A DNA stretch of 64,000 nt, taken from assembly GCF_900113715.1 (NCBI RefSeq), contig NZ_FOQK01000015.1:1-64000 (forward strand), in the 5' to 3' direction. The notes below the pieces were generated by a model. The model saw nothing but the letters and a program-made list of their open reading frames with translations, was not told where the DNA came from and searched no databases. This document shows, piece after piece, positions 7,461 to 16,245 of the stretch. How positions within the stretch are numbered: the first letter of the stretch is position 1; every line of letters starts with the position of its first letter. The DNA comes from Pseudoselenomonas ruminantium. Its GTDB lineage: Bacteria > Bacillota > Negativicutes > Selenomonadales > Selenomonadaceae. Both the position numbers and the translations under genes were made by a program.

Positions 7461-9431
7461 ATGGGATTAAAACAAAAATTCATGATACTATCCGGTATCA
7501 TGGGCCTGCTGATGGCAGCCGTCTCAATCATCGGTTACTTCATGGCCAGCAGCGATCTGCAAAAAAGCGTCGACAGTGAGCTGCGGGCCACCGTTTCGCG
7601 TGAAGCCATGACACTTGACGGCTGGCTGCGCGAGAAACGTGCCTTCGGCGAAGCCACCACGAACTACATGACCAGCCTCAACGGCAATTATGCGGTCATG
7701 CACAACAAGGAAACGCTGGGTACGACGATTTCCGATAAGGAAATCCTCGAAATGACCGGTGGTACCGAAGATGGCTGGTGGATGGGCTTCTACACGGGCG
7801 ACAAGACAGGCAAGCGCGATCCGCGCGAGCGTCCCTGGTATAAAGAAGCAAAAGCGCAGGACAAAGTGTTGTTCACGGATGCCTATATCGCGGCCAGCAC
7901 CGGCAAGCTGGTCGTATCCGTAGCCGCCCCTGTCAAGGCTGATGGCAAATTCATCGGCGCTACCTGCGTCGATATCGCACTGGATGCCCTGGCAGAGCAA
8001 GCCAACAAGATGAAATACCACGGCGAAGGCGCAGGTATCATCATGGAAAAAAGCGGCAACATCCTCGCCACCTCCGGTGCTGGCGAGCAAATGAAGAGCT
8101 TCAAAGATATCGACGGTCTTGGCAGCCATTTCGACGAAATGGTCAAGAACGGCGAGGGGTATTTCGAAGCGACGATTAATGGCGAGTCAAAAGTCTTTGC
8201 CTACCAGACCGTGCCCTCCACCGGTTGGATCATGGGCATTTCGGTGCCGACTTCCTTCGTCTTTGCCTCGCTTAGCCACCTGCGGCTGGTATTTGGCATC
8301 CTTACCATCATCGGTTTGCTGCTGGTCTCTCTGATCTGCCGCAGCTTCGCCCTTCGCATCGTCGATCCTGTCGGAAAGCTTGAAGCCCATGCCTCGCAGA
8401 TGGCCGAAGGCAATCTAGCCATCGATGCCCTGCCGATAGAGTCTGCTGATGAAATCGGCTCGCTGACAAAAGCCTTCAACACTATGAGCAGCAATCTGCG
8501 CAAACTCATCGCTCAGATGGCAACAACAAGCGAGCAGGTCGCAGCTTCGTCGGAGGAGCTCACAGCCAACGCGCAGCAATCGGCTGACGCCTCCGTGCAT
8601 GTAGCGGAAACCGTCGGCGAAGTTTCCATCAGTATGGAAAAGCAGCTTAGCGATATCGACGGTGCCAAGAAGAACGTCGACGAAGTCTACGCCGATGTCT
8701 CTGCTATGGCGGATAAGGCCCGCACCGTCACTGAAACCTCCAACCAGACAGCTGAAGCTGCCCAGAAGGGATCACAGCTCATGGAAAACGCCGTGAAACG
8801 CATGGGCAACATCGAGCAGAGCGTCATGGCCTCGGCAGAAGTCGTCCAGAAACTCGGCGAGAACAGCAACCAGATTGGCCAGATTGTCGAGGCCATCTCC
8901 TCGATTGCCGAGCAGACCAACCTGCTGTCGCTCAACGCCGCCATCGAGGCTGCACGCGCAGGCGAGCATGGCCGCGGCTTTGCCGTCGTCGCAGAAGAGG
9001 TACGCAAGCTGGCCTCCGAGTCGCAGGAATCAGCAGAGCAGATCAAGGCACGCATCGCCTCCATCCAGAATGATACCTACGAAGCTGTCAAAGCCATGCA
9101 GAACGGCAAGGACGAAGTCCAGTCCGGCACGATGGCCATCCGCGAAGTCGGCGAGCAATTCGAGGGTATCCTCACGATGGTCAACGGCATCAAGACCCAG
9201 ATGGATGAGATCAACCGCTCGGTAGAAACCGTTGCCCAGGGCACCGGCAACATCGTCAACGCTGTCGACTCCATCGACACCATCAGCCGCAAGACCTCGG
9301 AGAATACCCAGACCATATCGGCAGCCACCGAAGAGCAATCCGCCTCGAACGAAGAGATTGCCGCTGCCTCCCAGGCCCTGGCTCATATGGCTACTGACAT
9401 GCAGACAGCCATCGGCAGATTCAAGATCTGA
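7461..9431 (+). CDS. Methyl-accepting chemotaxis protein with dCache sensor
   Basis: 656 residues. TM1 about 7-28, periplasmic double-Cache ligand domain about 35-270 (GGWM-like motif [12 protein letters not shown], then [18 protein letters not shown]), TM2 about 275-297, HAMP about 298-350, and a long cytoplasmic coiled coil with the conserved hairpin tip [37 protein letters not shown] (split here by residues near 490-525). It senses small ligands, often amino or organic acids, and signals through CheA/CheW. The ribosome site AGAGGG precedes the ATG by six bases. Monocistronic, closed by a terminator at 9454-9487. Confidence 0.93.
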   Translation: MGLKQKFMILSGIMGLLMAAVSIIGYFMASSDLQKSVDSELRATVSREAMTLDGWLREKRAFGEATTNYMTSLNGNYAVMHNKETLGTTISDKEILEMTGGTEDGWWMGFYTGDKTGKRDPRERPWYKEAKAQDKVLFTDAYIAASTGKLVVSVAAPVKADGKFIGATCVDIALDALAEQANKMKYHGEGAGIIMEKSGNILATSGAGEQMKSFKDIDGLGSHFDEMVKNGEGYFEATINGESKVFAYQTVPSTGWIMGISVPTSFVFASLSHLRLVFGILTIIGLLLVSLICRSFALRIVDPVGKLEAHASQMAEGNLAIDALPIESADEIGSLTKAFNTMSSNLRKLIAQMATTSEQVAASSEELTANAQQSADASVHVAETVGEVSISMEKQLSDIDGAKKNVDEVYADVSAMADKARTVTETSNQTAEAAQKGSQLMENAVKRMGNIEQSVMASAEVVQKLGENSNQIGQIVEAISSIAEQTNLLSLNAAIEAARAGEHGRGFAVVAEEVRKLASESQESAEQIKARIASIQNDTYEAVKAMQNGKDEVQSGTMAIREVGEQFEGILTMVNGIKTQMDEINRSVETVAQGTGNIVNAVDSIDTISRKTSENTQTISAATEEQSASNEEIAAASQALAHMATDMQTAIGRFKI

Positions 9432-9453
9432 TATGGCCTTCCATCAATGACAG

Positions 9454-9487
9454 AAACGGGCAATCCCCTAGGGATTGCCCGTTTTTT
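9454..9487 (+). terminator. Intrinsic terminator of the chemoreceptor gene
   Basis: AAACGGGCAATCCC, loop CTA, GGGATTGCCCGTTT then TTT. Perfect 14-bp stem; may also stop minus-strand reading from the small gene at 9503. Confidence 0.9.
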
Positions 9488-9502
9488 GTACCCACAATCC
9501 GC

Positions 9503-9691
9503 TCAGCTGCGGAAAGCATACAGGAACACAGCCAGTAGCACCAGCCCCAGTCCCAGCGATATCCCGCAGAGTTTCACCTCAACGGAAGAAAGATCCGTCC
9601 ATTCTTCGTTCTGCTGGACAAGTTCCGGATGTTCTTCATAACTGCTGGCTTCTATCGCTGCAGTTCTATTCTTGATGGCAAGATCACTCAT
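9503..9691 (-). CDS. Small single-pass membrane protein, unknown function
   Basis: 62 residues: a polar, acidic N-terminal half (residues 1-38, with EEHPELVQQNEEW) and one C-terminal hydrophobic helix (about 39-60). It starts 19 bp after the YeiH-family transporter with a GAAAGGAT ribosome site, so the two are almost certainly co-transcribed. I do not recognise a family. Its position suggests an accessory subunit or small regulator of the transporter, but this is only inferred from context. Confidence 0.65.
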   Translation of the reverse strand: MSDLAIKNRTAAIEASSYEEHPELVQQNEEWTDLSSVEVKLCGISLGLGLVLLAVFLYAFRS

Positions 9692-9710
9692 GATATTTCA
9701 TCCTTTCTAT

Positions 9711-11195
9711 TTACGAAGCAACCACCGGCGGCAGGATGCCATGGTAGAACAGATACGAAATGCCAAGGCCTACCCAGAGGATAAAGCCGAATAGCGCAAG
9801 GGCATAGACGCCGACGATGCGGCCAAGTCCTTCGGCCCAAAGCTTGCGCACATTGGTAATGAGGCCGATGGAGAAGAAGCAAAGACCAAAGAAGATACTG
9901 CGCAACAAGTTGGCCTGTCCGGCACCAGCCCCAGCGGCTTTTACGATATCGGGATTCGTGATACCCCAGAGGAACACACCACCAAATACCACGAGAAAAC
10001 CAATCAGGAATTTCGGGAAACGATCGCCAATCTCGCGGAAGGAAACCTTGTAGGATTTACCTTCGCTGCGTTTGGTGCCGATCTGATAGACAGACCAGAC
10101 AACAGCCAGCACGAAGGCCCAAATACCGATAAACACATCGATGAACACCTTCGCCGTAGTGGCCGCCATCAGCGTCCAGCCCTCCTGATAATTCACGCCA
10201 TACTCAGCCAAGGCTTTAGCGCGGATCAGCGAATCGGTGATGGCCCCAGAGGCAATGGCACCGCCATCACTCTTGACGGCCAGGCCCATCCAGGCGCCAG
10301 CCACCAGCGGATCATCCGCAAAAAACGTGGTGGCAATCCACGGCAGGATCAATAGCTCCACCGCTACGAATACGATAATGACCGAAGAAAGCACCGTCGG
10401 CACGATTGCTCTGGCCCGAATGGCACTGCCCGTGGCAATCGCAGCGGCCACACCGCAGATGGAAATCCCCGAAGCCATCGGTGCCGCCCATTCCGGCGTA
10501 AACTTGAAGAACTTGCGAGCAATGATATAAACGACTGGCCAGTAAATCAGATACGCTTCAACTACCGCGCAGATACCGCGGAAAATAACGGTACTCGCCA
10601 GCCCCATCGCACCGACTGTCTTTATGGCAATTGTCATGCCTAAGATAACGATACCTGTTTTGATATACCACTCCGGCTTGGCAGCTGTGGACAGGAAGGC
10701 CGCGGCCTTCGGAAAGAAATTCCCGATGATAAGGCCAAGCACCAAGGCAATGACAAAGCCTAGTTCACCGAGCCCCAATGACCAGCCGATGCCAAACTTC
10801 TCCAGATTGTTCGGCGTAGCTGCCAAATAGGCAAAGTTTCCCGCAGTATTAGCAGCCACTGTTACCCAGTAGAGAATCGTAAAACCGGCCACAAAGCGCT
10901 TGACCGAACTTCCCATGAAGTACGCTCCCGCCGTCGTGAGGATGAGCAGGAACAAATATGTCGCCAGCATCGAGCCAAAGCCCCCGAGGAAAGCAAATTC
11001 CTTGGAATTCGGGGCCACGGCCTTGCCGATATCCGACCAGACATTGTACTTGGCGACCCATCCCAAAAGGTCAACACCTGCTGCCTGTCCTGCCCCCAAG
11101 GCAACGATCAAAAGCCCCAGCCATACGGCCCACCAATCTTCACTCTGGAAAAAGCCCGGCTTCTGTACGAGCAGTTCATGTGGTTCTGCCGTCAT
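9711..11195 (-). CDS. YeiH-family putative sulfate exporter (UPF0324)
   Basis: About 494 residues and 11-13 hydrophobic segments. Typical family blocks are VILGMTIAIKTVGAMG (near 175-190), GISICGVAAAIATGSAIRAR (near 250-270) and the glycine/alanine-rich SDGGAIASGAI (near 325). Family members are annotated as putative sulfate or sulfonate exporters, but transport direction is poorly proven. The start chosen is ATG 11193-11195, preceded by AAAGGAG; an upstream TTG would lack a ribosome site. The promoter is overlapped by a 14-bp-arm palindrome, and the leader holds a terminator hairpin, so expression is tightly controlled. Neighbouring cysE and the sulfate genes support a sulfur role. Confidence 0.8.
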   Translation of the reverse strand: MTAEPHELLVQKPGFFQSEDWWAVWLGLLIVALGAGQAAGVDLLGWVAKYNVWSDIGKAVAPNSKEFAFLGGFGSMLATYLFLLILTTAGAYFMGSSVKRFVAGFTILYWVTVAANTAGNFAYLAATPNNLEKFGIGWSLGLGELGFVIALVLGLIIGNFFPKAAAFLSTAAKPEWYIKTGIVILGMTIAIKTVGAMGLASTVIFRGICAVVEAYLIYWPVVYIIARKFFKFTPEWAAPMASGISICGVAAAIATGSAIRARAIVPTVLSSVIIVFVAVELLILPWIATTFFADDPLVAGAWMGLAVKSDGGAIASGAITDSLIRAKALAEYGVNYQEGWTLMAATTAKVFIDVFIGIWAFVLAVVWSVYQIGTKRSEGKSYKVSFREIGDRFPKFLIGFLVVFGGVFLWGITNPDIVKAAGAGAGQANLLRSIFFGLCFFSIGLITNVRKLWAEGLGRIVGVYALALFGFILWVGLGISYLFYHGILPPVVAS

Positions 11196-11265
11196 ACCAA
11201 TCAGCTCCTTTCTTACCAATTAACCCTGACAAATAATAACGATAAGTGCGAATAGAAACAAAAAA

Positions 11266-11314
11266 GAGGTTCCAAGGACATAGCCAGCCCAAAGCTGTAT
11301 GTCCTTGGAACCTC
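11266..11314 (-). terminator. Leader terminator (attenuator) upstream of the YeiH-family gene
   Basis: A perfect 17-bp stem (11266-11282 with 11298-11314) containing GAGGTTCCAAGGACATA, followed on the minus strand by TTTTTTG. It lies between the promoter at 11347-11375 and the ORF, so it would stop transcription before the gene unless opposed. No known riboswitch or T-box sequence was recognised. Confidence 0.8.
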
Positions 11315-11346
11315 CAATTTTTTGGTCAGTTCCTATCGTTGTTGAT

Positions 11347-11375
11347 ACTATATCATATTATACATACATAGTCAA
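11347..11375 (-). promoter_or_regulatory. Sigma-70 promoter of the YeiH-family gene
   Basis: Minus-strand TTGACT (11370-11375), 17-nt spacer, TATAGT (11347-11352). The -35 box sits inside the palindrome at 11353-11389. Confidence 0.7.
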
Positions 11376-11389
11376 TATGTATAATATGA
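11353..11389. promoter_or_regulatory. Operator-like palindrome over the YeiH promoter
   Basis: Perfect 14-bp arms, TCATATTATACATA and TATGTATAATATGA, with a 9-nt spacer, covering the -35 box and spacer of the promoter. A half-site (TGTATAATAT) recurs in the promoter of the DUF2292 gene near 28.79 kb. This is the geometry of a repressor operator; the regulator is unknown. Confidence 0.65.
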
Positions 11390-11468
11390 ATATTTTGTTC
11401 TCCTTTATGCGCGAAGTTTGCGGATTCAAATTCGCGGCAACGCCTCGCCCCCACTCCTCAAAACTATA

Positions 11469-11502
11469 AACTCCGCTGGCCCCATACCGAGCCAGCGGAG
11501 TT
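11469..11502 (-). terminator. Terminator of cysE
   Basis: Twelve-bp stem AACTCCGCTGGC / GCCAGCGGAGTT just after the cysE stop. The rest of the stretch 11196-11512 holds the YeiH leader, promoter and operator; no gene was seen in it. Confidence 0.75.
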
Positions 11503-11512
11503 GCTTTTCCTC

Positions 11513-12469
11513 TTAAATTACATAGAACCAAGCCGCATCGGGGTCTGCTTCTACTTCCTGTATCTCCCGGCGCCCCTGATTGTAGCGAAGCTCCTGATTC
11601 TTGACACTGACCTTCGTATCCGGTGCAATGGACTTCGTCAAAAATACATTGCCGCCGATAACCGAACCGCAGCCAATGACTGTATCGCCGCCGAGGATCG
11701 ATGCTCCCGAGTAGATCGTCACATGGTCCTCGATGGTCGGATGACGCTTCTTGTTGAACAGCTTGCGTCCCCCCGAAGTCGACAGCGCCCCCAGCGTCAC
11801 CCCCTGGTAAACCTTGACGTGTTCGCCGATTTCCGTGGTCTCGCCGATGACGATGCCCGTGCCATGGTCGATCATGAAGTATTTGCCAATCTTTGCCCCT
11901 GGGTTGATATCGATGCCTGTCTTGCTGTGGGCCAGCTCCGTCATGATGCGCGGTATCACCGGCACACCGAGCTCATAAAGCACATGGGCAAAACGGAAAA
12001 TCGTGATGGCATAGAGCCCCGGATAGGCAAAGATAATTTCATCGGCACTTTCGGCCGCAGGATCGCCATCGAAGACCGCCTCCACATCAGTGGCCAGATA
12101 TTCGCGGATTTCCGGGATGCGGCGCAGGAATGCCAGCGTGATTTTCTGGGCCTCCAGCCGCGTCGCCTCCAGTTTTTCCTCATCGGGATGTTCCCCATAG
12201 CGCAGGGCAATGGCAATCTGCTTGTTGAGGCGGAAAGCAATATCCTCGATGACCATCGAAAGGTTGTTGCGGATGTCGTAAATGCGGTAGCTCTTATCCT
12301 TCGTAAATCCGGGATAGGCCACCCTTACGAGTTCCTGGATCAGTTCATAGATAACCTTGGTATCGGGCTGGTTGAACACGTCCAGCTTGTCAATATGCCG
12401 CTTCTTATCATAGTCGGCAATGATTTCCCGGGTAATGTCATGTATCTCCGTTGAAATAAGTTCCTTCAT
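11513..12469 (-). CDS. cysE: Serine O-acetyltransferase
   Basis: About 318 residues. The C-terminal half is a left-handed beta-helix of hexapeptide repeats (GIDINPGAKIGKYFMIDHGTGIVIGETTEIGEHV...), with the family active-site His in MIDHGTG; the N-terminal half is helical, as in the long EpsC/SAT type found in anaerobes. It makes O-acetylserine from serine and acetyl-CoA. The start at ATG 12467-12469 has an AGAGG ribosome site; an open frame continues upstream to 12607 but has no such site and runs through the leader hairpin. Monocistronic with its own promoter and a leader terminator. No cysK was seen in the window. Confidence 0.88.
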   Translation of the reverse strand: MKELISTEIHDITREIIADYDKKRHIDKLDVFNQPDTKVIYELIQELVRVAYPGFTKDKSYRIYDIRNNLSMVIEDIAFRLNKQIAIALRYGEHPDEEKLEATRLEAQKITLAFLRRIPEIREYLATDVEAVFDGDPAAESADEIIFAYPGLYAITIFRFAHVLYELGVPVIPRIMTELAHSKTGIDINPGAKIGKYFMIDHGTGIVIGETTEIGEHVKVYQGVTLGALSTSGGRKLFNKKRHPTIEDHVTIYSGASILGGDTVIGCGSVIGGNVFLTKSIAPDTKVSVKNQELRYNQGRREIQEVEADPDAAWFYVI

Positions 12470-12506
12470 ATCAGTACCTCTTCTGGTAATATCGTTTTCT
12501 ATACAA

Positions 12507-12549
12507 AAAAGGTTCCAAAACCTGACCAAAACAGGATTCGGAACCCTTT
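12507..12549 (-). terminator. Leader terminator (attenuator) upstream of cysE
   Basis: On the minus strand AAAGGGTTCCGAATCCTG pairs with CAGGTTTTGGAACCTTT around a short loop, followed by TTTT. Like the YeiH leader hairpin it has GGTTCC at the base of the stem, and it sits between the promoter and the ORF. Confidence 0.7.
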
Positions 12550-12578
12550 GATTTGTCCATGCATTGGATTCTTGTTTC

Positions 12579-12607
12579 ATGGTAGCATACAGACGTATAT
12601 CTGTCAA
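12579..12607 (-). promoter_or_regulatory. Sigma-70 promoter of cysE
   Basis: Minus-strand TTGACA (12602-12607), 17-nt spacer, TACCAT (12579-12584) with an extended TGC before it. Located 23 bp past the end of the sulfhydrylase gene. Confidence 0.65.
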
Positions 12608-12629
12608 TCAAAACCGTTTCATAGCCCCC

Positions 12630-13859
12630 TCATGACTCAGCCAGCTTCGCCAGCGCCTGCCCAAAATCCGCCAGCAGATCCTCCGCATCCTCCAGACCAA
12701 CGCTTATGCGTACCAGGTCGCTGGTGACACCGGCATAGTCCTTTTCCGCCTCACTGGCATGGGCAAAAATCGTCGAAGCCGGATGGACGACCAGCGTGCG
12801 GGCATCGCCGATATTTGAGACATTGAGCGCATAGTTCAGCGCGTTGATGAACCGGTACGCTTTTTCCTTGGTGCCGAGCCGCACGGTCAAAAGCGTGCCG
12901 AAATGTTTGCCAAACTGCTTGGCCGCCGTCTCATGCCAGGGACTGTCAGCGAGGCCCGGATAATTGACCGCCAGTCCCTGGGCCTGCAAAAACCTGGCCA
13001 GTTCCCGCGCATTCGTACAGGCCCGATCCAGGCGCAAGGCCAACGTATCAAGCCCGATGCCCGTCAGATAGGCATTAAACGGCGCCATACAGCCACCATA
13101 GTCGGTGACCATGCGCATGCGCAGCCGCACGCTAAAACTCATGGGGCCGAACTGGAACTGGCGGAACTTCGGAAACCGCGCCGGGTCCCACTTGAAACGG
13201 CCGCCGCTGATGACGATGCCCCCCACGGAATTGCCATTGCCATTCAGCGCTTTCGATGTCGAATGGATTACGACATCGGCGCCTAACGCGAGCGGCCGGC
13301 AAAGATAGGGTGTCGTGACGGTGTTGTCCACAAACAGCGGAATATCATAGCTGTGCGCCAGCTTTGCCAGTGCCTCAATATCCACCACATTGAGTTTTGG
13401 ATTGCCGATGGTCTCCGCGTAGATGAGCCGCGTACGCTCCGTGATAAGCTCCGCAAAATCAGCCGGCGCATCCCCCTTGGCATAGTGCACCCGAATGCCA
13501 AATTCGGAAAGATCCCGGAAAATCGAACTGGTGCCGCCATAAAGGCCCCCCGAGGCCACAATCTCATCCCCTTGAGAAACGACATTGAGTACTGCCTGGG
13601 AAACCGCCGCCATACCCGAAGCACAGGCCACAGCGCCGACACCGCCCTCCAGGGAGCGGATGCGCATCTCAAAGCTGGCAATGGTCGGATTGCCCACCCG
13701 GGTGTAGACAAAACCGGGCTTACGCCCGGCAAAGATCTTTTCCATATCTTCGGCCGTTTCCTGATAAAAGGCCGTACTCTGGTAAAGGGGCTGCGTCACA
13801 GCGCCCGTAGCTTTATCGGGGCCAAAGGAATCGTGTAGCAGCCGGGTCGTGAATCTCAT
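12630..13859 (-). CDS. metY: O-acetylhomoserine sulfhydrylase-type PLP enzyme (Cys/Met metabolism family)
   Basis: 409 residues of the Cys/Met metabolism PLP family: YQSTAFYQETAEDMEKIF near 27-44, VYTRVGNPT for the neighbouring-subunit loop, ACASGMAAV for cofactor phosphate, and HSTSKALNG with the Schiff-base lysine near 204. The long N-terminus and absence of short CGL/CGS features favour O-acetylhomoserine aminocarboxypropyltransferase. Its ATG overlaps the tusA stop (ATGA). As last gene of the carrier-protein operon it is likely to accept sulfur from a protein thiocarboxylate and make homocysteine, as proposed for Wolinella. A cystathionine lyase function cannot be excluded. Confidence 0.82.
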   Translation of the reverse strand: MRFTTRLLHDSFGPDKATGAVTQPLYQSTAFYQETAEDMEKIFAGRKPGFVYTRVGNPTIASFEMRIRSLEGGVGAVACASGMAAVSQAVLNVVSQGDEIVASGGLYGGTSSIFRDLSEFGIRVHYAKGDAPADFAELITERTRLIYAETIGNPKLNVVDIEALAKLAHSYDIPLFVDNTVTTPYLCRPLALGADVVIHSTSKALNGNGNSVGGIVISGGRFKWDPARFPKFRQFQFGPMSFSVRLRMRMVTDYGGCMAPFNAYLTGIGLDTLALRLDRACTNARELARFLQAQGLAVNYPGLADSPWHETAAKQFGKHFGTLLTVRLGTKEKAYRFINALNYALNVSNIGDARTLVVHPASTIFAHASEAEKDYAGVTSDLVRISVGLEDAEDLLADFGQALAKLAES

Positions 13860-14110
13860 AACTCCCGCCCACCTTTTTGCACGACGAGGTCATAGGTGCC
13901 ATCGGCGGCCTGGCTGACCGACAGGACCTTATGCCCTTCATCTTTCAGGCTGCGCGGCACGTTCTGGATGGGCTCGCCTTCATTGAGATGAACGCCCAGG
14001 ATCTGCCCATCGTCCAAATCTTCGAGGGCCATCTTGACCTTCACGAACGTAATCGGACAAACGACATCGGTGATGTCAATCGTATCATCAATCTTCCATG
14101 CTTCACTCAT
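13856..14110 (-). CDS. TusA-family sulfur carrier/transferase
   Basis: 84 residues with the TusA fold pattern: DITDVVCPITFVKVKMAL, in which Cys19 is the persulfide cysteine of the CPxx motif, then LDDGQILGVHLNEGEPIQNV. Such proteins pass persulfide sulfur between enzymes. The start overlaps the sulfite reductase stop (ATGA) and its own stop overlaps metY, showing tight translational coupling. Its likely role is shuttling sulfur within the sulfide/thiocarboxylate pathway; the exact donor and acceptor are unknown. Confidence 0.85.
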   Translation of the reverse strand: MSEAWKIDDTIDITDVVCPITFVKVKMALEDLDDGQILGVHLNEGEPIQNVPRSLKDEGHKVLSVSQAADGTYDLVVQKGGREL

Positions 14111-14967
14111 AATACTTCCTCCACTGCCTGCTCAAACTTCTCCCAACCCACGCGGTCCAGGCAATTGGCAAACCGCTCGCTGGGCTTCGCGTTGTCCTCA
14201 AAGAATTTCAAGGCGACATCGACAATCTCGTAGAGTTTCTCTTCATCAAAAATAATCGGCAGGAAATGACGGCCGACGGCAATGCGGTTGCCATAGAGCC
14301 CGCCAAACGAAACGACAAAGCCATTCTCGCCCGTCCAAGCATCGGTGGGGCAGCTCTTGATGCACTTGCCGCAGTAAACGCATTTCTCTAAAGCCAGCGT
14401 CAATTTCTTGCCCCCCTTATCCACTTCGATGGCTTTCTCGGGACACACAGCCCCACAAACACCACAGTAGATACAAGCATCCGATTTCCACTCAGGACGC
14501 ACGCCGCCCTTGATGCCCATATCGTTTTCCTCGGCTTTCAAGCAGTTGTTGTGGCAACCCGTGAAACCGAACTTAAATTTATGGGGCAGCTCGCGGCCGC
14601 CATAGCGCTTATCAAATTCATTGGCCAGCTTGACCGTATCGATGAGACCGGAGGGGCAGACAGCCGCTCCCTGGCAGGCCGTAATCGTGCGCACGCGCGG
14701 GCCGCAGACGCCTACCTCCACGCCGCCTGCTTTCAGGGCTTTCTTGACGTCATCAATATCCTGCACGTTGATGAAAGGGATTTCGATGCCCTGCCGGCTC
14801 GTCAGATGCACATAGCCCTGACCGAACTTCTCCGCCACCTGCTGCACGGTGGCCAGCTGGGCCGCCGTAAAGTGACCGCCCACGGACTTGAGGCGCATGG
14901 AAAAACGATCCTTCTGTCTCTGCCGCATGAAGCCGCCCTTTTTGAGCTCTTTATAATCAACTGCCAT
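14107..14967 (-). CDS. Siroheme sulfite reductase with two 4Fe-4S clusters
   Basis: 286 residues. The N-terminal ferredoxin-like domain is followed by the siroheme/4Fe-4S motif C-x5-C (TACQGAAVC) and C-x3-C (GCHNNC), and then by a bacterial dicluster ferredoxin insert (CIYCGVCGAVCPEKAI and CVYCGKCIKSCPTDAW). This compact sulfite reductase type (COG2221) reduces sulfite to sulfide in anaerobes. It replaces the large CysI or the three-subunit Asr enzyme, and electrons probably come from ferredoxin. Placed between the JAMM protease and tusA it would supply sulfide for HcyS thiocarboxylation. Confidence 0.85.
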   Translation of the reverse strand: MAVDYKELKKGGFMRQRQKDRFSMRLKSVGGHFTAAQLATVQQVAEKFGQGYVHLTSRQGIEIPFINVQDIDDVKKALKAGGVEVGVCGPRVRTITACQGAAVCPSGLIDTVKLANEFDKRYGGRELPHKFKFGFTGCHNNCLKAEENDMGIKGGVRPEWKSDACIYCGVCGAVCPEKAIEVDKGGKKLTLALEKCVYCGKCIKSCPTDAWTGENGFVVSFGGLYGNRIAVGRHFLPIIFDEEKLYEIVDVALKFFEDNAKPSERFANCLDRVGWEKFEQAVEEVL

Positions 14968-14997
14968 CGTAATTCCTCCTAAATATCACACATATCA

Positions 14998-15411
14998 TCA
15001 GCGAATCCGCAAATCTTCCTTCGTCACCACTTTATCGCGGCTGACCTGGAAACTGTTGAGCACCGGCTCACCGCCATTTAGGGATAAAATAAAATAGCTT
15101 GCCTGGGTATCGAAGGCCAGCCGCTTGTCCTCCTCACTAGGGCGGGAGGGACTGGCTGGATGGCTGTGCCAATTGCCCAGGAGCACGAGGCCCTGCTCGC
15201 GCAGTTCCTTGACCGCCGCAAACTGCTCCTTGGGGTCCAAGGAAAAATGCTCTGCGCTTTGGTCGGTATTCGTCAGATAAAAGACCTTCTCCACTTTCTT
15301 GACATCGCCTTCAATCCGGCCGCCCAGCAGCCCGCAATCCTCAATGGGGGCTGTGGCGCGGGCATGACGCACCATTTCCAGATAATCTGTTAATCTCAGG
15401 TCAATCACCAT
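14998..15411 (-). CDS. JAMM/MPN metalloprotease that trims the sulfur carrier (HcyD/Mec-like)
   Basis: 137 residues with an intact JAMM zinc motif: NWHSHPASPSRPSEEDKRLA (near 80-99, HxHP...SxxD), and an upstream Glu (EDCGLLGG near 22-29). Such proteases remove residues after the Gly-Gly of CysO/HcyS-type carriers. The carrier encoded two genes upstream ends GGGAR, so cleavage would be needed before adenylation. The gene lies 12 bp after the ThiF-like gene and 30 bp before the sulfite reductase. Confidence 0.87.
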   Translation of the reverse strand: MVIDLRLTDYLEMVRHARATAPIEDCGLLGGRIEGDVKKVEKVFYLTNTDQSAEHFSLDPKEQFAAVKELREQGLVLLGNWHSHPASPSRPSEEDKRLAFDTQASYFILSLNGGEPVLNSFQVSRDKVVTKEDLRIR

Positions 15412-15423
15412 CGCACTCCCTCC

Positions 15424-16245
15424 TTAATGATTGCGCAGGTCGCAGGCCGGCTGCTCATAGTCGACGAGCTCCGTGATGGTCGGATGATCGCCGCAGACCG
15501 CGCAATCGTGATTGTGCGGAATCTTGACCTTGCGGAAGGTCATGGTCAGCGCATCATAAGTCAGCAGATAACCATTGAGCAAATCGCCGACACCGAGGAT
15601 ATACTTGAGGGCCTCCGTTGCCTGCAGGGTGCCAATGATACCGCCCATGACACCGAGCACGCCTGCCTGGCGGCAGGTGGGTACCGCGTCCTTCGGCGGC
15701 ATTGCCGGGAATACGCAGCGGTAGCAGGGCCCCTGTCCCGGCACATAGGTCATGAGCTGTCCCTGGAACCGAATGATTCCCGCATGGGAGTAAGCCTTCT
15801 GTTCCATGACACAGGCATCGTTGATCAGGAACTTCGCCGGGAAATTATCCGTGCCATCGATGATGAAATCGTAATCCTGGTCCCGGATGATGTCGCGGAT
15901 GTTGGCCGAAGTCACCAGCTCATTGTAAGTATGTACCGTTACATCGGGATTCATCGCGGCAATGGTCTCCTTGCCCGACTGGATTTTGGGCTTGCCCACA
16001 TCCTTCGTCTGATGGATGATCTGGCGCTGCAGATTGGAAAGGTCAACCACATCGAAATCCACCAGGCCAATCTGGCCAACGCCGGCGGCAGCCAGATACA
16101 TGGCCGCCGGGGCACCAAGGCCGCCAGTGCCGATGACCAGCACCTTGCCTCCCAGCAGTTTTTCCTGGCCCTTGCCGCCCACCTGCTGCAGGATGATATG
16201 GCGGGAATAGCGCTCAATCTGTTCATTCGTCAAGCTGACACTCAT
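15424..16245 (-). CDS. ThiF/MoeB/HesA-family adenylyltransferase (HcyF-like)
   Basis: 273 residues of the E1-like fold: nucleotide loop GTGGLGAPAAMYLAAAGVG (near 39-57), the arginine/glutamine motif SNLQRQIIH, the catalytic aspartate in DGTDNF (near 131), and zinc CxxC pairs (CYRC and CAVC). It adenylates the C-terminal glycine of a ThiS-like protein and allows conversion to a thiocarboxylate. The start overlaps the carrier stop (ATGA). The thiamine operon 0.4 kb upstream has thiS but no thiF, so this enzyme may serve both carriers (inference). Confidence 0.87.
   Translation of the reverse strand: MSVSLTNEQIERYSRHIILQQVGGKGQEKLLGGKVLVIGTGGLGAPAAMYLAAAGVGQIGLVDFDVVDLSNLQRQIIHQTKDVGKPKIQSGKETIAAMNPDVTVHTYNELVTSANIRDIIRDQDYDFIIDGTDNFPAKFLINDACVMEQKAYSHAGIIRFQGQLMTYVPGQGPCYRCVFPAMPPKDAVPTCRQAGVLGVMGGIIGTLQATEALKYILGVGDLLNGYLLTYDALTMTFRKVKIPHNHDCAVCGDHPTITELVDYEQPACDLRNH

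Noticed and set aside
12470-12607. N-terminal extension of cysE to 12607
   Set aside because: It runs through a leader terminator and promoter and lacks a ribosome site; ATG 12469 has AGAGG and fits the family start.
12507-12607. T-box riboswitch ahead of cysE
   Set aside because: No AGGGTGGNACCGCG antiterminator sequence and the leader is too short for stem I. Only a terminator hairpin is visible.
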